A stretch of 64,000 bases of DNA from NCBI RefSeq assembly GCF_010730355.1, contig NZ_AP022576.1:3162001-3226000 (forward strand). The letters run 5' to 3'. The notes beneath the pieces were generated by a model. The model ran no database searches and was not told the origin of the DNA. It worked only from the letters and a program-made list of their open reading frames with translations. Below are positions 15,557-23,116 of the stretch, in pieces (the first letter of the stretch is position 1; every line of letters starts with the position of its first letter). A program made the position numbers and the translations under genes. The DNA is from Mycobacterium florentinum (GTDB lineage: Bacteria; Actinomycetota; Actinomycetes; Mycobacteriales; Mycobacteriaceae).

Positions 15557-18124
15557 TCATGAACGGACCCGTGGCATGCCAATGGACACAGGGATTTTGC
15601 GCCCGGCATGCTCGGTGAATGTCACAGTCGAATCGATTTCTTCCGGCGCATTGACGAAGGAGACAAACCGCGAGAGTTTGTCGGGATCTTCGAGCACGCC
15701 CTTCCACTCACATTCGTAGTTCTCGACGTGCCGCTGCATTGCGGCCTCGAATTCCTGGGCCAGGCCCAGCGAGTCGTCGCACACGACCTCGCGCACGTGG
15801 TCGAGGCCGCCGTCCAGGGAGTCGACCCACGGCGCGGTGCGCTGCAGCCGGTCGGCAGTGCGGATGTAGTACATGAGGAAGCGGTCGACGTAGCGGACCA
15901 GCGTCTCGGTGTCGAGGTCACTGGCCAGTAGCTGGGCGTGCTTGGGAGTCATGCCGCCGTTGCCGCCGACGTAGAGGTTCCAGCCCTTTTCCGTGGCGAT
16001 GACGCCCACGTCCTTGCCGCGCGCCTCGGCGCACTCCCGCGCGCAGCCCGAGACGCCCATCTTGATCTTGTGCGGGGCCCGCAGTCCGCGATAGCGCAGC
16101 TCCAAGTCGATGGCCAGCTGCACCGAATCCTGCTGGCCGTAGCGGCACCAGTCGGTGCCGACGCAACTCTTCACCGTGCGCAGCGCCTTGCCGTAGGCGT
16201 GGCCGGATTCCATGCCGCCGTCCACCAGCCGCTTCCAGATCTGCGGCAACTGGTCCACCCGGGCGCCGAACAGGTCGATCCGCTGGCCACCGGTGATCTT
16301 CGTGTAAAGCCCGAAGTCCTGGGCGATCTGGCCGATCAGGATCAGGTGCTCGGGCTTGATGTCGCCGCCGGGCACCCGCGGCACCACCGAGTAGCTGCCG
16401 TTCTTCTGAATGTTGGCCAGGAAGTGGTCGTTGGAGTCCTGCAGCGAGGCCTGCTCGCCCTCGAGGATGTGGTCGGAACCGGTCGAGGCGAGGATGGAAG
16501 CGACGACGGGTTTGCAGATGTCGCAACCCCTTCCGCGACCGAACCGCTCCAGCAGACCGGAGAAGGTACGGATCTCGGTGGCCGAGATGATCTCGAAAAG
16601 CTCCGCGCGCGACTGGCTGAAGTGCTCGCACAACGCCTTTGACTGTTCCACGCCCTCGGCTTCCAGCAGCTGCTTGAGCAGCGGGACGCACGACCCACAC
16701 GACGTACCAGCCGCCGTGCACGACTTCAGCGATCCGACGTCACCGCAACCGTCGGCGATCGCGCACTTCAGATCGCCCTTGGTGACGTTGTTGCAGGAGC
16801 AGATCTGGGCCGAATCCGGGAGCGCGCCGACCCCCAAAGCCGAAGCGCCGCCGCCGGACCCCTCCGGAGCGATCAGCGCAAGCGGGTCGCCCGGCAGCTC
16901 GCTACCGACCATCGGCCGCAGCACCCCGTAGCTGGAGGCGTCGCCCACCAGCACCCCACCGAGCAGGGTCTTGGCGTCGTCGGAGAGCACCAGCTTGGCG
17001 TAGGTGCGGTTCACCGCATCGTTGATGGCGACCTCGAGGCAGTTCTCGGTCGTGCCCATCGCGTCGCCGAAGCTGGCGACGTCGACGCCCAGCAGTTTGA
17101 GCTTGGTGGACAGATCGGCCTCGGGGAACTCGGCGGCGCCGCCCAGCAGCCGGTCCACCACGACCTCCGCGGAGGTGTAGCCCGGTCCGACCAGGCCGTA
17201 GCACCGCCCGTCGATCGCAGCGACCTCACCGATCGCGTAGATATCGGGATCGCTTGTCCGGCAGGACAAGTCGGTGAGCACGCCGCCGCGCTGGGCCCGC
17301 GTAAGCCCCGCCGCCACGGCCAGCTCGTCACGCGGCCGGATGCCGGCGGCAAAAATCACCGGGCCAGCCTCGATCACCGTGCCGTCGCTCAGCCGCACCC
17401 GCGTCGAAGCCGAACCATCGGCGAGTGGGGCGGATTCAATCGATTCGGTGCCCGTGCCGACGTGCACCGAAATCCCGAGCTCGGTGACCATCCTGGCCAG
17501 CAGCGCACCGCCGGCCTCGTCGATCTGCTGGGCCATCAGTCGGGGCATCATCTCAACGACGTGTGTTTCCAACCCGAACTGCCGCAACGCGTTCGCGGCT
17601 TCCAGCCCGAGCAGGCCGCCGCCGATCACAACGCCGGCAGCATTGTGACCGTCATCACGCGCGCACTCGGCGGCGGCACGGATCGCGTCGAGGTCGTCCA
17701 GGGTGCGGTAGACGTGGCAGGCGGGCAGATCGTGCCCGGGCACCGGGGGAACGAACGCGTAGGAACCGGTGGCCAGCACCAGGGCGTCGTAGTCGAACCG
17801 CTCGCCGGCCGCTGTCACCACAGACTTTGTCGCACGGTCGATTTCGGTCACCCGCGCGTTCAGCAGCAGCCGCACCCGCTCGTCACCGGCGTAGTCATTG
17901 CCGGGCAGCGCCAGCAGGCCGCGGTCCCAGCTTTCGGTGTACGAGGTCAGTCCAACGCGGTCGTAAGCGGCGTCGGCCTCTTCGGCCAAAACGGTGATGC
18001 GCCAGGACCCGTCGGTGTCCCGGGCGCGCAGCGCCTCGACCAGACGGTGGCCCACCATGCCGTGCCCGACCACAACCAGGTGACGGGCAGCACAGTGCGC
18101 GCGCGTATCGGGGGCTGAGGTCAT
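15557..18124 (-). CDS. nirB: Nitrite reductase large subunit NirB
   Basis: Catalytic subunit of NADH-dependent assimilatory nitrite reductase, 855 aa (Rv0252 ortholog). The N-terminal FAD/NAD pyridine-nucleotide oxidoreductase domain begins VVVGHGMVGHRLVEAL. A BFD-like [2Fe-2S] domain around residue 445 carries the CSCNNVTKGDL and CTAAGTSCGSC cysteines. The C-terminal sulphite/nitrite reductase domain has the sirohaem/[4Fe-4S] cysteines in SCVGTDWCR and SGCARECAEARG. It reduces nitrite to ammonium with six electrons. It forms an operon with nirD. Regulation by GlnR and NnaR is known for mycobacterial nirBD; here a palindrome lies 20-36 bp upstream. Confidence 0.95.
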   Translation of the reverse strand: MTSAPDTRAHCAARHLVVVGHGMVGHRLVEALRARDTDGSWRITVLAEEADAAYDRVGLTSYTESWDRGLLALPGNDYAGDERVRLLLNARVTEIDRATKSVVTAAGERFDYDALVLATGSYAFVPPVPGHDLPACHVYRTLDDLDAIRAAAECARDDGHNAAGVVIGGGLLGLEAANALRQFGLETHVVEMMPRLMAQQIDEAGGALLARMVTELGISVHVGTGTESIESAPLADGSASTRVRLSDGTVIEAGPVIFAAGIRPRDELAVAAGLTRAQRGGVLTDLSCRTSDPDIYAIGEVAAIDGRCYGLVGPGYTSAEVVVDRLLGGAAEFPEADLSTKLKLLGVDVASFGDAMGTTENCLEVAINDAVNRTYAKLVLSDDAKTLLGGVLVGDASSYGVLRPMVGSELPGDPLALIAPEGSGGGASALGVGALPDSAQICSCNNVTKGDLKCAIADGCGDVGSLKSCTAAGTSCGSCVPLLKQLLEAEGVEQSKALCEHFSQSRAELFEIISATEIRTFSGLLERFGRGRGCDICKPVVASILASTGSDHILEGEQASLQDSNDHFLANIQKNGSYSVVPRVPGGDIKPEHLILIGQIAQDFGLYTKITGGQRIDLFGARVDQLPQIWKRLVDGGMESGHAYGKALRTVKSCVGTDWCRYGQQDSVQLAIDLELRYRGLRAPHKIKMGVSGCARECAEARGKDVGVIATEKGWNLYVGGNGGMTPKHAQLLASDLDTETLVRYVDRFLMYYIRTADRLQRTAPWVDSLDGGLDHVREVVCDDSLGLAQEFEAAMQRHVENYECEWKGVLEDPDKLSRFVSFVNAPEEIDSTVTFTEHAGRKIPVSIGMPRVRS

Positions 18125-18143
18125 GCCACGAGGTTAAGGGCCA

Positions 18144-18160
18144 GAAATTACGGAAATTTC
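18144..18160. promoter_or_regulatory. Palindrome upstream of nirB
   Basis: GAAATT (18144-18149), five-base spacer, AATTTC (18155-18160), 20-36 bp before the nirB start. Two more inverted repeats follow: TCACAC-N13-GTGTGA (18191-18215) and GTTCGC-N5-GCGAAC (18221-18237). These are candidate sites for GlnR, NnaR or others; none matches a consensus well enough to name. Confidence 0.45.
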
Positions 18161-18245
18161 GCTGAATGTATCGCTCGTATGACGTGGCTCTCACACCTCA
18201 CAATTTCCTGTGTGATGTGTGTTCGCTCCGGGCGAACGGCCTGGT

Positions 18246-18272
18246 GGAACTTAAGCGTGGTCAGCTCAAGTT
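18246..18272 (+). promoter_or_regulatory. hsp20 promoter: HspR (HAIR) operator overlapping ECF-type promoter
   Basis: CTTAAGC-N7-GCTCAAG at 18250-18270 matches the HspR inverted repeat HAIR (CTTGAGT-N7-ACTCAAG) with few changes. The -35-like GGAAC at 18246-18250 and the GTT at 18270-18272 fit a SigE/SigH-type promoter (GGAAC...GTT). The M. tuberculosis ortholog acr2/Rv0251c is known to be repressed by HspR and induced through SigE/SigH, so the overlap makes sense. Confidence 0.65.
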
Positions 18273-18349
18273 TGTCTAGGTAGCGGGCCGGCAAGGAGCC
18301 GGTCACAGCACACTCACAATGAAGTTCAAGGAAGCAAAGAGGAGACGCC

Positions 18350-18790
18350 ATGAGCAATCTCGCAGTGTGGTCACGCCCGGCTTGGAACACCGACCGGTGG
18401 TTGCGCGACTTTTTCGGCCCCGCCGCGGCAGCGGACTGGTTCAAGCCAGTGACCAGCGGTTTCAACCCGGCGGCCGAGATCGTGAAGGACGGAGACGACG
18501 CGGTAGTGCGCCTGGAACTGCCCGGTGTTGACGTCGAGAAAGACGTCAACGTCGAGGTCGACCGGGGCCGCTTGGTAATCCACGGCGAACACCGCGACGA
18601 GCACGCCGAGGAGACGGACGGCCGCACGCTGCGGGAAATCCGCTACGGATCGTTCCGCCGCTCGTTCCAGCTGCCCGCGCACGTCACCGGCGAGGCCATC
18701 ACGGCCTCCTACGACGCCGGCGTGTTGAGCGTGCGGGTCACCGGTGCATACGCCGGAACCCAGGCGCAGCGCATCGAGATCTCCAAGTAA
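18350..18790 (+). CDS. hsp: Small heat-shock protein Hsp20 (Acr2)
   Basis: Alpha-crystallin-family chaperone that holds unfolding proteins during heat or oxidative stress, 146 aa; ortholog of Rv0251c (acr2/hrpA). The alpha-crystallin domain spans about residues 42-140 (AEIVKDGDDAVVRLELPGVD to ASYDAGVLSVRV), with the usual G-V-L motif near its end. ATG 18350 follows AGAGGAG at good spacing. The upstream region carries a HAIR operator and an ECF-type promoter. A long perfect hairpin ends the gene and is shared with the convergent DUF302 gene. Confidence 0.93.
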   Translation: MSNLAVWSRPAWNTDRWLRDFFGPAAAADWFKPVTSGFNPAAEIVKDGDDAVVRLELPGVDVEKDVNVEVDRGRLVIHGEHRDEHAEETDGRTLREIRYGSFRRSFQLPAHVTGEAITASYDAGVLSVRVTGAYAGTQAQRIEISK

Positions 18791-18798
18791 ACGTCGAC

Positions 18799-18847
18799 CG
18801 TCGAGTTGTTGGGCAACAGCGCGGCAATACCGCCCAACAACTCGACG
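18799..18847. terminator. Bidirectional terminator after hsp
   Basis: Perfect 16-bp inverted repeat (CGTCGAGTTGTTGGGC at 18799-18814, complement at 18832-18847), loop 17 nt, between the convergent hsp and DUF302 genes. The stem ends within 10 bp of both stop codons. Confidence 0.75.
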
Positions 18848-18855
18848 TTCGCGTT

Positions 18856-19395
18856 TTACTGGGCGAACGCCTGGTCGGCGTCAATTCCGATCACTCGCAA
18901 CAGGTTTGCCACCTTGCGATCCAGGCTCTCGCCCACCTTGGTCACCTCGGCAATCCCGAGGCTGCCGAACGCGGGGCCCGGCTGGTCCATCGAGAAGATC
19001 GCGTTGCCGTCGGCGCCGGCGTGGACCAGAAGCCGTAATGGCGCGTACAGCAAGGCTTTCGGGTCATGCCGGTACATCGTTTCGGCGATCGTATGGTTGC
19101 CGAGCAGATACTCCACCGCCTTCGTCGTGTGGCCGGCGAGCGAGAAGAACGGCAGTGCGTCGATCTTCGCGTAGACCATCAGACCGTTCGGCGCGTTGGT
19201 CTCGGCCGCCGCTAGGACGTCGTCCCAGCTGCCACCGCGCGCGACGATCTGTTGCACCACGGACCGGTCCACCGGCGGCGCGGCCTTCTCGAAAGCCGCG
19301 ATGAACGCCTCGAATTCGACACCGGTGGCGATGTCGATGCGGTTCATGGTGTGTGTGACCACACTGAATTCGACTGTTTTCACGCTACTTGTCAT
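18856..19395 (-). CDS. DUF302-domain protein
   Basis: Cytoplasmic protein of 179 aa. The second half fits DUF302 (LRLLVHAGADGNAIFSMDQP, then AEVTKVGESLDRKVANLLRVIG), a small widespread domain without a settled function. The N-terminal 65 residues look like an added helical segment (FEAFIAAFEKAAPPVDRSVV). ATG 19395 is preceded by GAGGAA. It lies 8 bp downstream of the quinone oxidoreductase gene and is probably co-transcribed with it under the HxlR-type operators. I know of no counterpart at this place in H37Rv. Role perhaps in handling reactive compounds, by association only. Confidence 0.7.
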   Translation of the reverse strand: MTSSVKTVEFSVVTHTMNRIDIATGVEFEAFIAAFEKAAPPVDRSVVQQIVARGGSWDDVLAAAETNAPNGLMVYAKIDALPFFSLAGHTTKAVEYLLGNHTIAETMYRHDPKALLYAPLRLLVHAGADGNAIFSMDQPGPAFGSLGIAEVTKVGESLDRKVANLLRVIGIDADQAFAQ

Positions 19396-19403
19396 GGCAT
19401 TCC

Positions 19404-20405
19404 TCAGGTTTCGATAGTCGGGTCCAGGACGATGACGCCGCGCACTTCGCGGCTCTCCAACCGCCGATGTGCCTCGGCGGCCTGGCTCAATGGCAATACC
19501 TCGTCGACGTGCGACATGATCTGCCCGGCCTTGAGGCCGTCGGCCAGGAAGCGCAGCGCGTTGCCGATCAGCTCTGGCCGGTCGTAGAACACCGGAAGAT
19601 AGAAGCCGATCAGGGCTTGCGATCTGGTCATCAGTCGGCGCGGCGCAAACGGTTCGCCGGGTCCGCGGGTCGAGCCGAGCAGCAGGTACCGGCCGAAAGT
19701 GGCTAGGGCGTCGAAGTTTTCCTCGAATACCTCACCGCCGATCGACTCGATCAAGACGTCGACACCGCGGCCCGAAGTCAGCTCCCGCACTTGCTCGGTC
19801 CAGCCGGGTTCGTCATAGGAGATCGCGGCGTCGGCACCCAGCGTCCGGACGAATTCACGGCGCGACGCGGTGCTGGCCGTCCCGATGACCGGCTTGGCGC
19901 CGAGCGCCTTGCCGATCTGTACCGCAAGGCTGCCCACTCCCCCCGCGGCGCCGTGCACCAACAGCGACTCACCGGCTCGCAGCATGGTCGAGGCCTGCAA
20001 CAGCAGATGTGCGCAAGCGGCCTGCGCGGCGAATCCCGCCAGCACGCTCAGATCCGCGTCGTCGTCGACGACCGCGCACAGCGCTTCGTCGGCAACGGCA
20101 AGCTGGGCGTAGGCACCCTTCGTCATCAGCGCCACCACTTTGGAGCCGACTGCCACCGAAGCTTGCGGGCCCGCCGCGACCACGGTGCCCGCGACCGCCA
20201 GGCCGCCCACCTGCGGAAGCTGCACCCCACCCACCCGGGTCTCGGCCTTGTTGTAGACGCCCAACCGCTCGCGGATGTCGGGGAAATTCACTCCGATCGC
20301 CGCGGTTTCGATGAGCAGCTGCCGGTGACCGGGCGTTGGGTCCGGAAGAGCCAGGTACTCAAGCACTTCCGGCCCGCCGAAATGGTCGTAGCTGACTGCC
20401 TTCAT
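19404..20405 (-). CDS. Zinc-type alcohol dehydrogenase/quinone oxidoreductase (MDR family)
   Basis: NADPH-dependent medium-chain reductase of the quinone-oxidoreductase type, 333 aa. The GroES-like N-terminal domain begins MKAVSYDHFGGPEVLEYL. The Rossmann domain carries LLVHGAAGGVGSLAVQIGKALG (about 140-160), then DVLIESIGGEVFEENFDALATFGRYLLLG. The catalytic-zinc residues of true alcohol dehydrogenases are not evident, which favours quinone or enone reduction. The start is ATG 20405, the family N-terminus, with GACAGG upstream; ATG 20420 is possible. The gene is divergent from an HxlR regulator, and two identical operator-like repeats lie between them, a typical arrangement for an electrophile-induced reductase. 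Confidence 0.82.
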   Translation of the reverse strand: MKAVSYDHFGGPEVLEYLALPDPTPGHRQLLIETAAIGVNFPDIRERLGVYNKAETRVGGVQLPQVGGLAVAGTVVAAGPQASVAVGSKVVALMTKGAYAQLAVADEALCAVVDDDADLSVLAGFAAQAACAHLLLQASTMLRAGESLLVHGAAGGVGSLAVQIGKALGAKPVIGTASTASRREFVRTLGADAAISYDEPGWTEQVRELTSGRGVDVLIESIGGEVFEENFDALATFGRYLLLGSTRGPGEPFAPRRLMTRSQALIGFYLPVFYDRPELIGNALRFLADGLKAGQIMSHVDEVLPLSQAAEAHRRLESREVRGVIVLDPTIET

Positions 20406-20421
20406 CGTGGCCTGTCTCATT

Positions 20422-20473
20422 GGTTCGGTGAACGAACTTAACGATTTGGAGTATACGGTTCGGTGAACGAACC
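20422..20473. promoter_or_regulatory. Duplicated operator between oxidoreductase and HxlR genes
   Basis: The 16-bp sequence GGTTCGGTGAACGAAC occurs twice, at 20422-20437 and 20457-20472, exactly 35 bp apart. The second copy extends to a GGTTCG-N5-CGAACC palindrome at 20457-20473. The pair brackets the divergent promoter region and is the likely binding site of the adjacent HxlR protein. Confidence 0.7.
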
Positions 20474-20495
20474 ATCAAGGGGTAACATTGACGAC

Positions 20496-20990
20496 GTGGC
20501 CCTTCCTCGCGAGTACCCCGACGAGAATTGCCCCATCGCACGGTCGCTGGAGGTCGTCGGCGAGCGGTGGACATTGCTGATCGTGCGTGACGCCTTTTAC
20601 GGCGCACGCCGTTTCAGCGACCTCCACAATCACCTGGGCATTCCCAAGGCCGTGCTGGCCGACCGCCTCGCGTTCCTGGTTGCCGAGGGTGTACTGAGCA
20701 AAGAAGTCAACGAGTATCGACTCACCGCGAAGGGCATGCAGCTGTGGCCGCTGATCTGGTCGATGATCACCTGGGGCCGAGAGAACTTGCTGGACAAACC
20801 GACCCGGACGTATCGGCACGCGGAATGCGGGGGTGCGATCGGACCCGATCGCGTCTGCCAACGATGCGAGCAGACCCCCGAGGTCGGCGATCTCGTTGTC
20901 CACCCGCCGCGCCGTCCGCACGATCCGAACCGAGACGATCCGGTCACCCGCGCGCTGCGCCGGCCGCACCGGATGCTGGAACCGATCTAG
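20496..20990 (+). CDS. HxlR/MarR-like winged-helix transcription regulator
   Basis: HxlR-family regulator, 164 aa from GTG 20496. The earlier GTG 20463 lies inside the repeated operator, so it is less likely the start. The winged-helix HTH is clear: CPIARSLEVVGERWTLLIVRDAFYGARRF, then SDLHNHLGIPKAVLADRL and the wing EYRLTAKGMQLWPL. The C-terminal part carries CGGAIGPDRVCQRCE, a pair of Cys motifs that might bind zinc or sense thiol-reactive compounds. It probably represses itself and the divergent oxidoreductase/DUF302 genes through the two GGTTCGGTGAACGAAC copies. Confidence 0.85.
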   Translation: MALPREYPDENCPIARSLEVVGERWTLLIVRDAFYGARRFSDLHNHLGIPKAVLADRLAFLVAEGVLSKEVNEYRLTAKGMQLWPLIWSMITWGRENLLDKPTRTYRHAECGGAIGPDRVCQRCEQTPEVGDLVVHPPRRPHDPNRDDPVTRALRRPHRMLEPI

Positions 20991-20993
20991 CGG

Positions 20994-21755
20994 TCAGCCC
21001 CAGCGGGCCAGCAGCTCCTTGGCCCGGCCGGCCAGTGCGGCTTGCAAGAACGGGCCGAAGCTGATCCGGGCGACACCCAGCGGGCCGAATGACGCCGGGT
21101 CGTCCTGGTCGGGCAGTGCGATCGCGTTGATCGGCAGCGGCAGCTCAGTTGCCAAGCGCCGCAACGTCTCCGGGGCGTGGCGACCAACCGGGTAGAGCAC
21201 GTCGGCGCCGGCGTCGGCCGCCTCGGTCAGTCGTGCGACGACCCGCTCGACACGGTCCGAATCGTCCCCGTCGTTGCGCAGGAAGACGTCGGTGCGGGCG
21301 TTGATCACGACCCGCACACCGGCCGCATCGGCGGCCGACCGTAGTGCGCCGACCAATTCGGCATGCTCACGGGCGGACCGCAGCCGCTTGTTCTCGGCAT
21401 GCACGGTGTCCTCGATGTTGAGCCCGACGGCGCCGACGCTGAGCAAGCCGTCGATCAGGCGCTGGGCCGGCTGCCCGTATCCCGACTCGATGTCCACCGA
21501 CACCGGGACGTCGACCGCCGCGGTGATCTGGGCGACCCGGGTGAGCACATCGTCGAAGGACATGCCCTCCCCATCAGGTTTGCCAATGGAGTCGGCCAGC
21601 GGATGGCTGCCGACGGTCAAGGCGGCAAATCCGGCAGCCGCGGCAAGGCGCGCCGACCAGGCATCCCACACGGTCGGGAGCACGACGGGGTTGCCCGGTT
21701 GATGCAGTTCCAGCAGTGTGGCCGCGCGCTGCGCGGCGGTGGTCTGACCTGGCAT
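20994..21755 (-). CDS. Isocitrate lyase/PEP mutase superfamily enzyme
   Basis: TIM-barrel enzyme of the PEP-mutase/isocitrate-lyase superfamily, 253 aa. Motifs are LPTVWDAWSARLAAAAGFAA at the N-terminus, VDIESGYG (metal-binding region) and GAVGLNIEDTVH. The active-site KKCGH-type Cys loop of true isocitrate lyase is absent. Many members of this short type are annotated as oxaloacetate decarboxylase, methylisocitrate lyase-like or carboxyvinyl-phosphonate mutase, and the actual substrate cannot be read here. It is convergent with the HxlR gene, only three bases separating the stops. I do not recall it at this site in H37Rv. Confidence 0.8.
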   Translation of the reverse strand: MPGQTTAAQRAATLLELHQPGNPVVLPTVWDAWSARLAAAAGFAALTVGSHPLADSIGKPDGEGMSFDDVLTRVAQITAAVDVPVSVDIESGYGQPAQRLIDGLLSVGAVGLNIEDTVHAENKRLRSAREHAELVGALRSAADAAGVRVVINARTDVFLRNDGDDSDRVERVVARLTEAADAGADVLYPVGRHAPETLRRLATELPLPINAIALPDQDDPASFGPLGVARISFGPFLQAALAGRAKELLARWG

Positions 21756-21868
21756 GTGTGTTTGCTCCGCGATCTGGGCGAGTCATCTTTCCGACGTCAG
21801 TCCGGTGCGGTGGATAGTATCGAAAGTCATACTGTGATTCTTGACACCCTCAGCCTTTAGGAGACCCC

Positions 21869-22165
21869 TTGTCCGCCACGACCGAACTCGCCGAACTGCA
21901 CGATCTCATCGGCGGTTTGCGGCGGTGCGTGAGCTCCTTGAAGTCTCGCTACGGCGACAGCCCGGCAATGCGCCGCATCATGATCGACGCCGATCGCATC
22001 ATGAGCGATGTCGAATTACTCGACACCGATGTTTCGGAATTGGACTTGGCGCGAGCCACTGTTCAGCACTCCGGCGAAAAGATCACCATTCCCGACACCC
22101 AATACGACACCGACTTCTGGCGCGATGTCGATGACGAGGGTGTCGGGGGTCACAATCGCTCCTGA
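21869..22165 (+). CDS. Conserved small protein, Rv0250c-like
   Basis: Small conserved mycobacterial protein of 98 aa, matching Rv0250c in size and place just ahead of the succinate dehydrogenase genes. The start is TTG 21869, with AGGAG at 21859-21863. It is predicted to be helical and acidic (TELAELHDLIGGLRRCVSSL, then MIDADRIMSDVELLDTDVSE), with no membrane segment and one Cys. Function unknown. Its constant association with sdh1 suggests a role linked to that complex or its expression, but this is inference. Confidence 0.75.
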   Translation: MSATTELAELHDLIGGLRRCVSSLKSRYGDSPAMRRIMIDADRIMSDVELLDTDVSELDLARATVQHSGEKITIPDTQYDTDFWRDVDDEGVGGHNRS

Positions 22166-22207
22166 TATTCCAAGCCCCCGTTAAATCGGGGTACCCGGTC
22201 TTGTACC

Positions 22208-22232
22208 CTTCGACCAACAGCCCTGTTCGAAG
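22208..22232 (+). promoter_or_regulatory. Leader hairpin in front of sdhC
   Basis: CTTCG-ACC-AACAG-CC-CTGTT-CGAAG forms a 10-bp stem with a three-base bulge and a two-base loop. It ends directly before the ribosome-binding site GAGGAA of sdhC. A second small hairpin, CCCCG-N6-CGGGG, lies at 22176-22191. The position suggests mRNA-level control of Sdh1 translation or an mRNA-stabilising stem. Confidence 0.45.
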
Positions 22233-22244
22233 AGGAACATTTGC

Positions 22245-23075
22245 ATGAGCGCACCTGCGGCGAACCGTCCTGCGTCCGGCATCTTTTCACCGACGCGCGC
22301 CCAAATTCCGGACCGGACACTACGTACCGACCGGTGGTGGTTGTCACCGTTGCGGGTCGACCTGGGCTTCGCCGCGTTTGTCATCTACGCGACGGTGCGC
22401 GCGTTCCTGCAGAACAACTATTTCGTCGAGAAGTACCACTACCTGACGCCGTTCTATTCGCCGTGCGTCAGTCAGGGGTGCGTGAAAGAGGCCAGTGAGT
22501 TCTGGCCGCAGATCCTTCCAGATGTGTGGTGGCTGCCCTACGCGGCGCTGACGCTGCCCTTCCTGCTGCTGTTCCGGCTGACCTGCTACTACTACCGTGG
22601 CGCCTACTACCGCACGGTGTGGCAGTCGCCCACCGCCTGCGCGGTGGCCGAGCCACGCGTCCACTACACCGGCGAGACCAAGTTCCCGCTGATCATTCAG
22701 AACACCCACCGCTACTTCTTCTATGTCGCCGGAATCATCTCGGTGATCAACACTTACGACGCGATCGTCGCGTTCCACTCCGAGACCGGGCCGGGCGGAT
22801 TCGGTTTCGGACTGGGCAACATCATCCTGCTCGGCAACGTCATCATGCTGTGGGTCTACACGCTGTCCTGCCACTCGTGCCGGCACGTGACCGGTGGGCG
22901 GCTCAAGCACTTCTCCAAACACCCTGTGCGGTACTGGTTCTGGACCCAGGTCAGTCGGCTCAACACCCGGCACAAGTTGTACGCGTGGATCACCCTGGGC
23001 ACGCTGATGGTCACCGATTTCTACGTCGCACTAGTGGCCAGTGGCACCATCTCTGACCTGAGATTTGTTGGCTGA
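22245..23075 (+). CDS. sdhC: Succinate dehydrogenase Sdh1 membrane anchor subunit
   Basis: Membrane anchor of the mycobacterial Sdh1 succinate:menaquinone oxidoreductase, 276 aa, ortholog of Rv0249c. About five membrane helices are seen (near residues 38-56, 97-116, 157-175, 190-208 and 243-265). The Cys/His cluster CHSCRH at 209-214 and the CVSQGC loop at 74-79 are notable. The Sdh1 complex of M. smegmatis has been reported to hold a Rieske-type FeS centre in the membrane part, for which such residues could be ligands (inference). ATG 22245 follows GAGGAA. First gene of the sdhCAB unit, behind a leader hairpin. Confidence 0.85.
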   Translation: MSAPAANRPASGIFSPTRAQIPDRTLRTDRWWLSPLRVDLGFAAFVIYATVRAFLQNNYFVEKYHYLTPFYSPCVSQGCVKEASEFWPQILPDVWWLPYAALTLPFLLLFRLTCYYYRGAYYRTVWQSPTACAVAEPRVHYTGETKFPLIIQNTHRYFFYVAGIISVINTYDAIVAFHSETGPGGFGFGLGNIILLGNVIMLWVYTLSCHSCRHVTGGRLKHFSKHPVRYWFWTQVSRLNTRHKLYAWITLGTLMVTDFYVALVASGTISDLRFVG

Positions 23076-23116
23076 TAAGCCCTTTCGCGGAAATTCAGAC
23101 AGTTAAGTGAGGTTCC

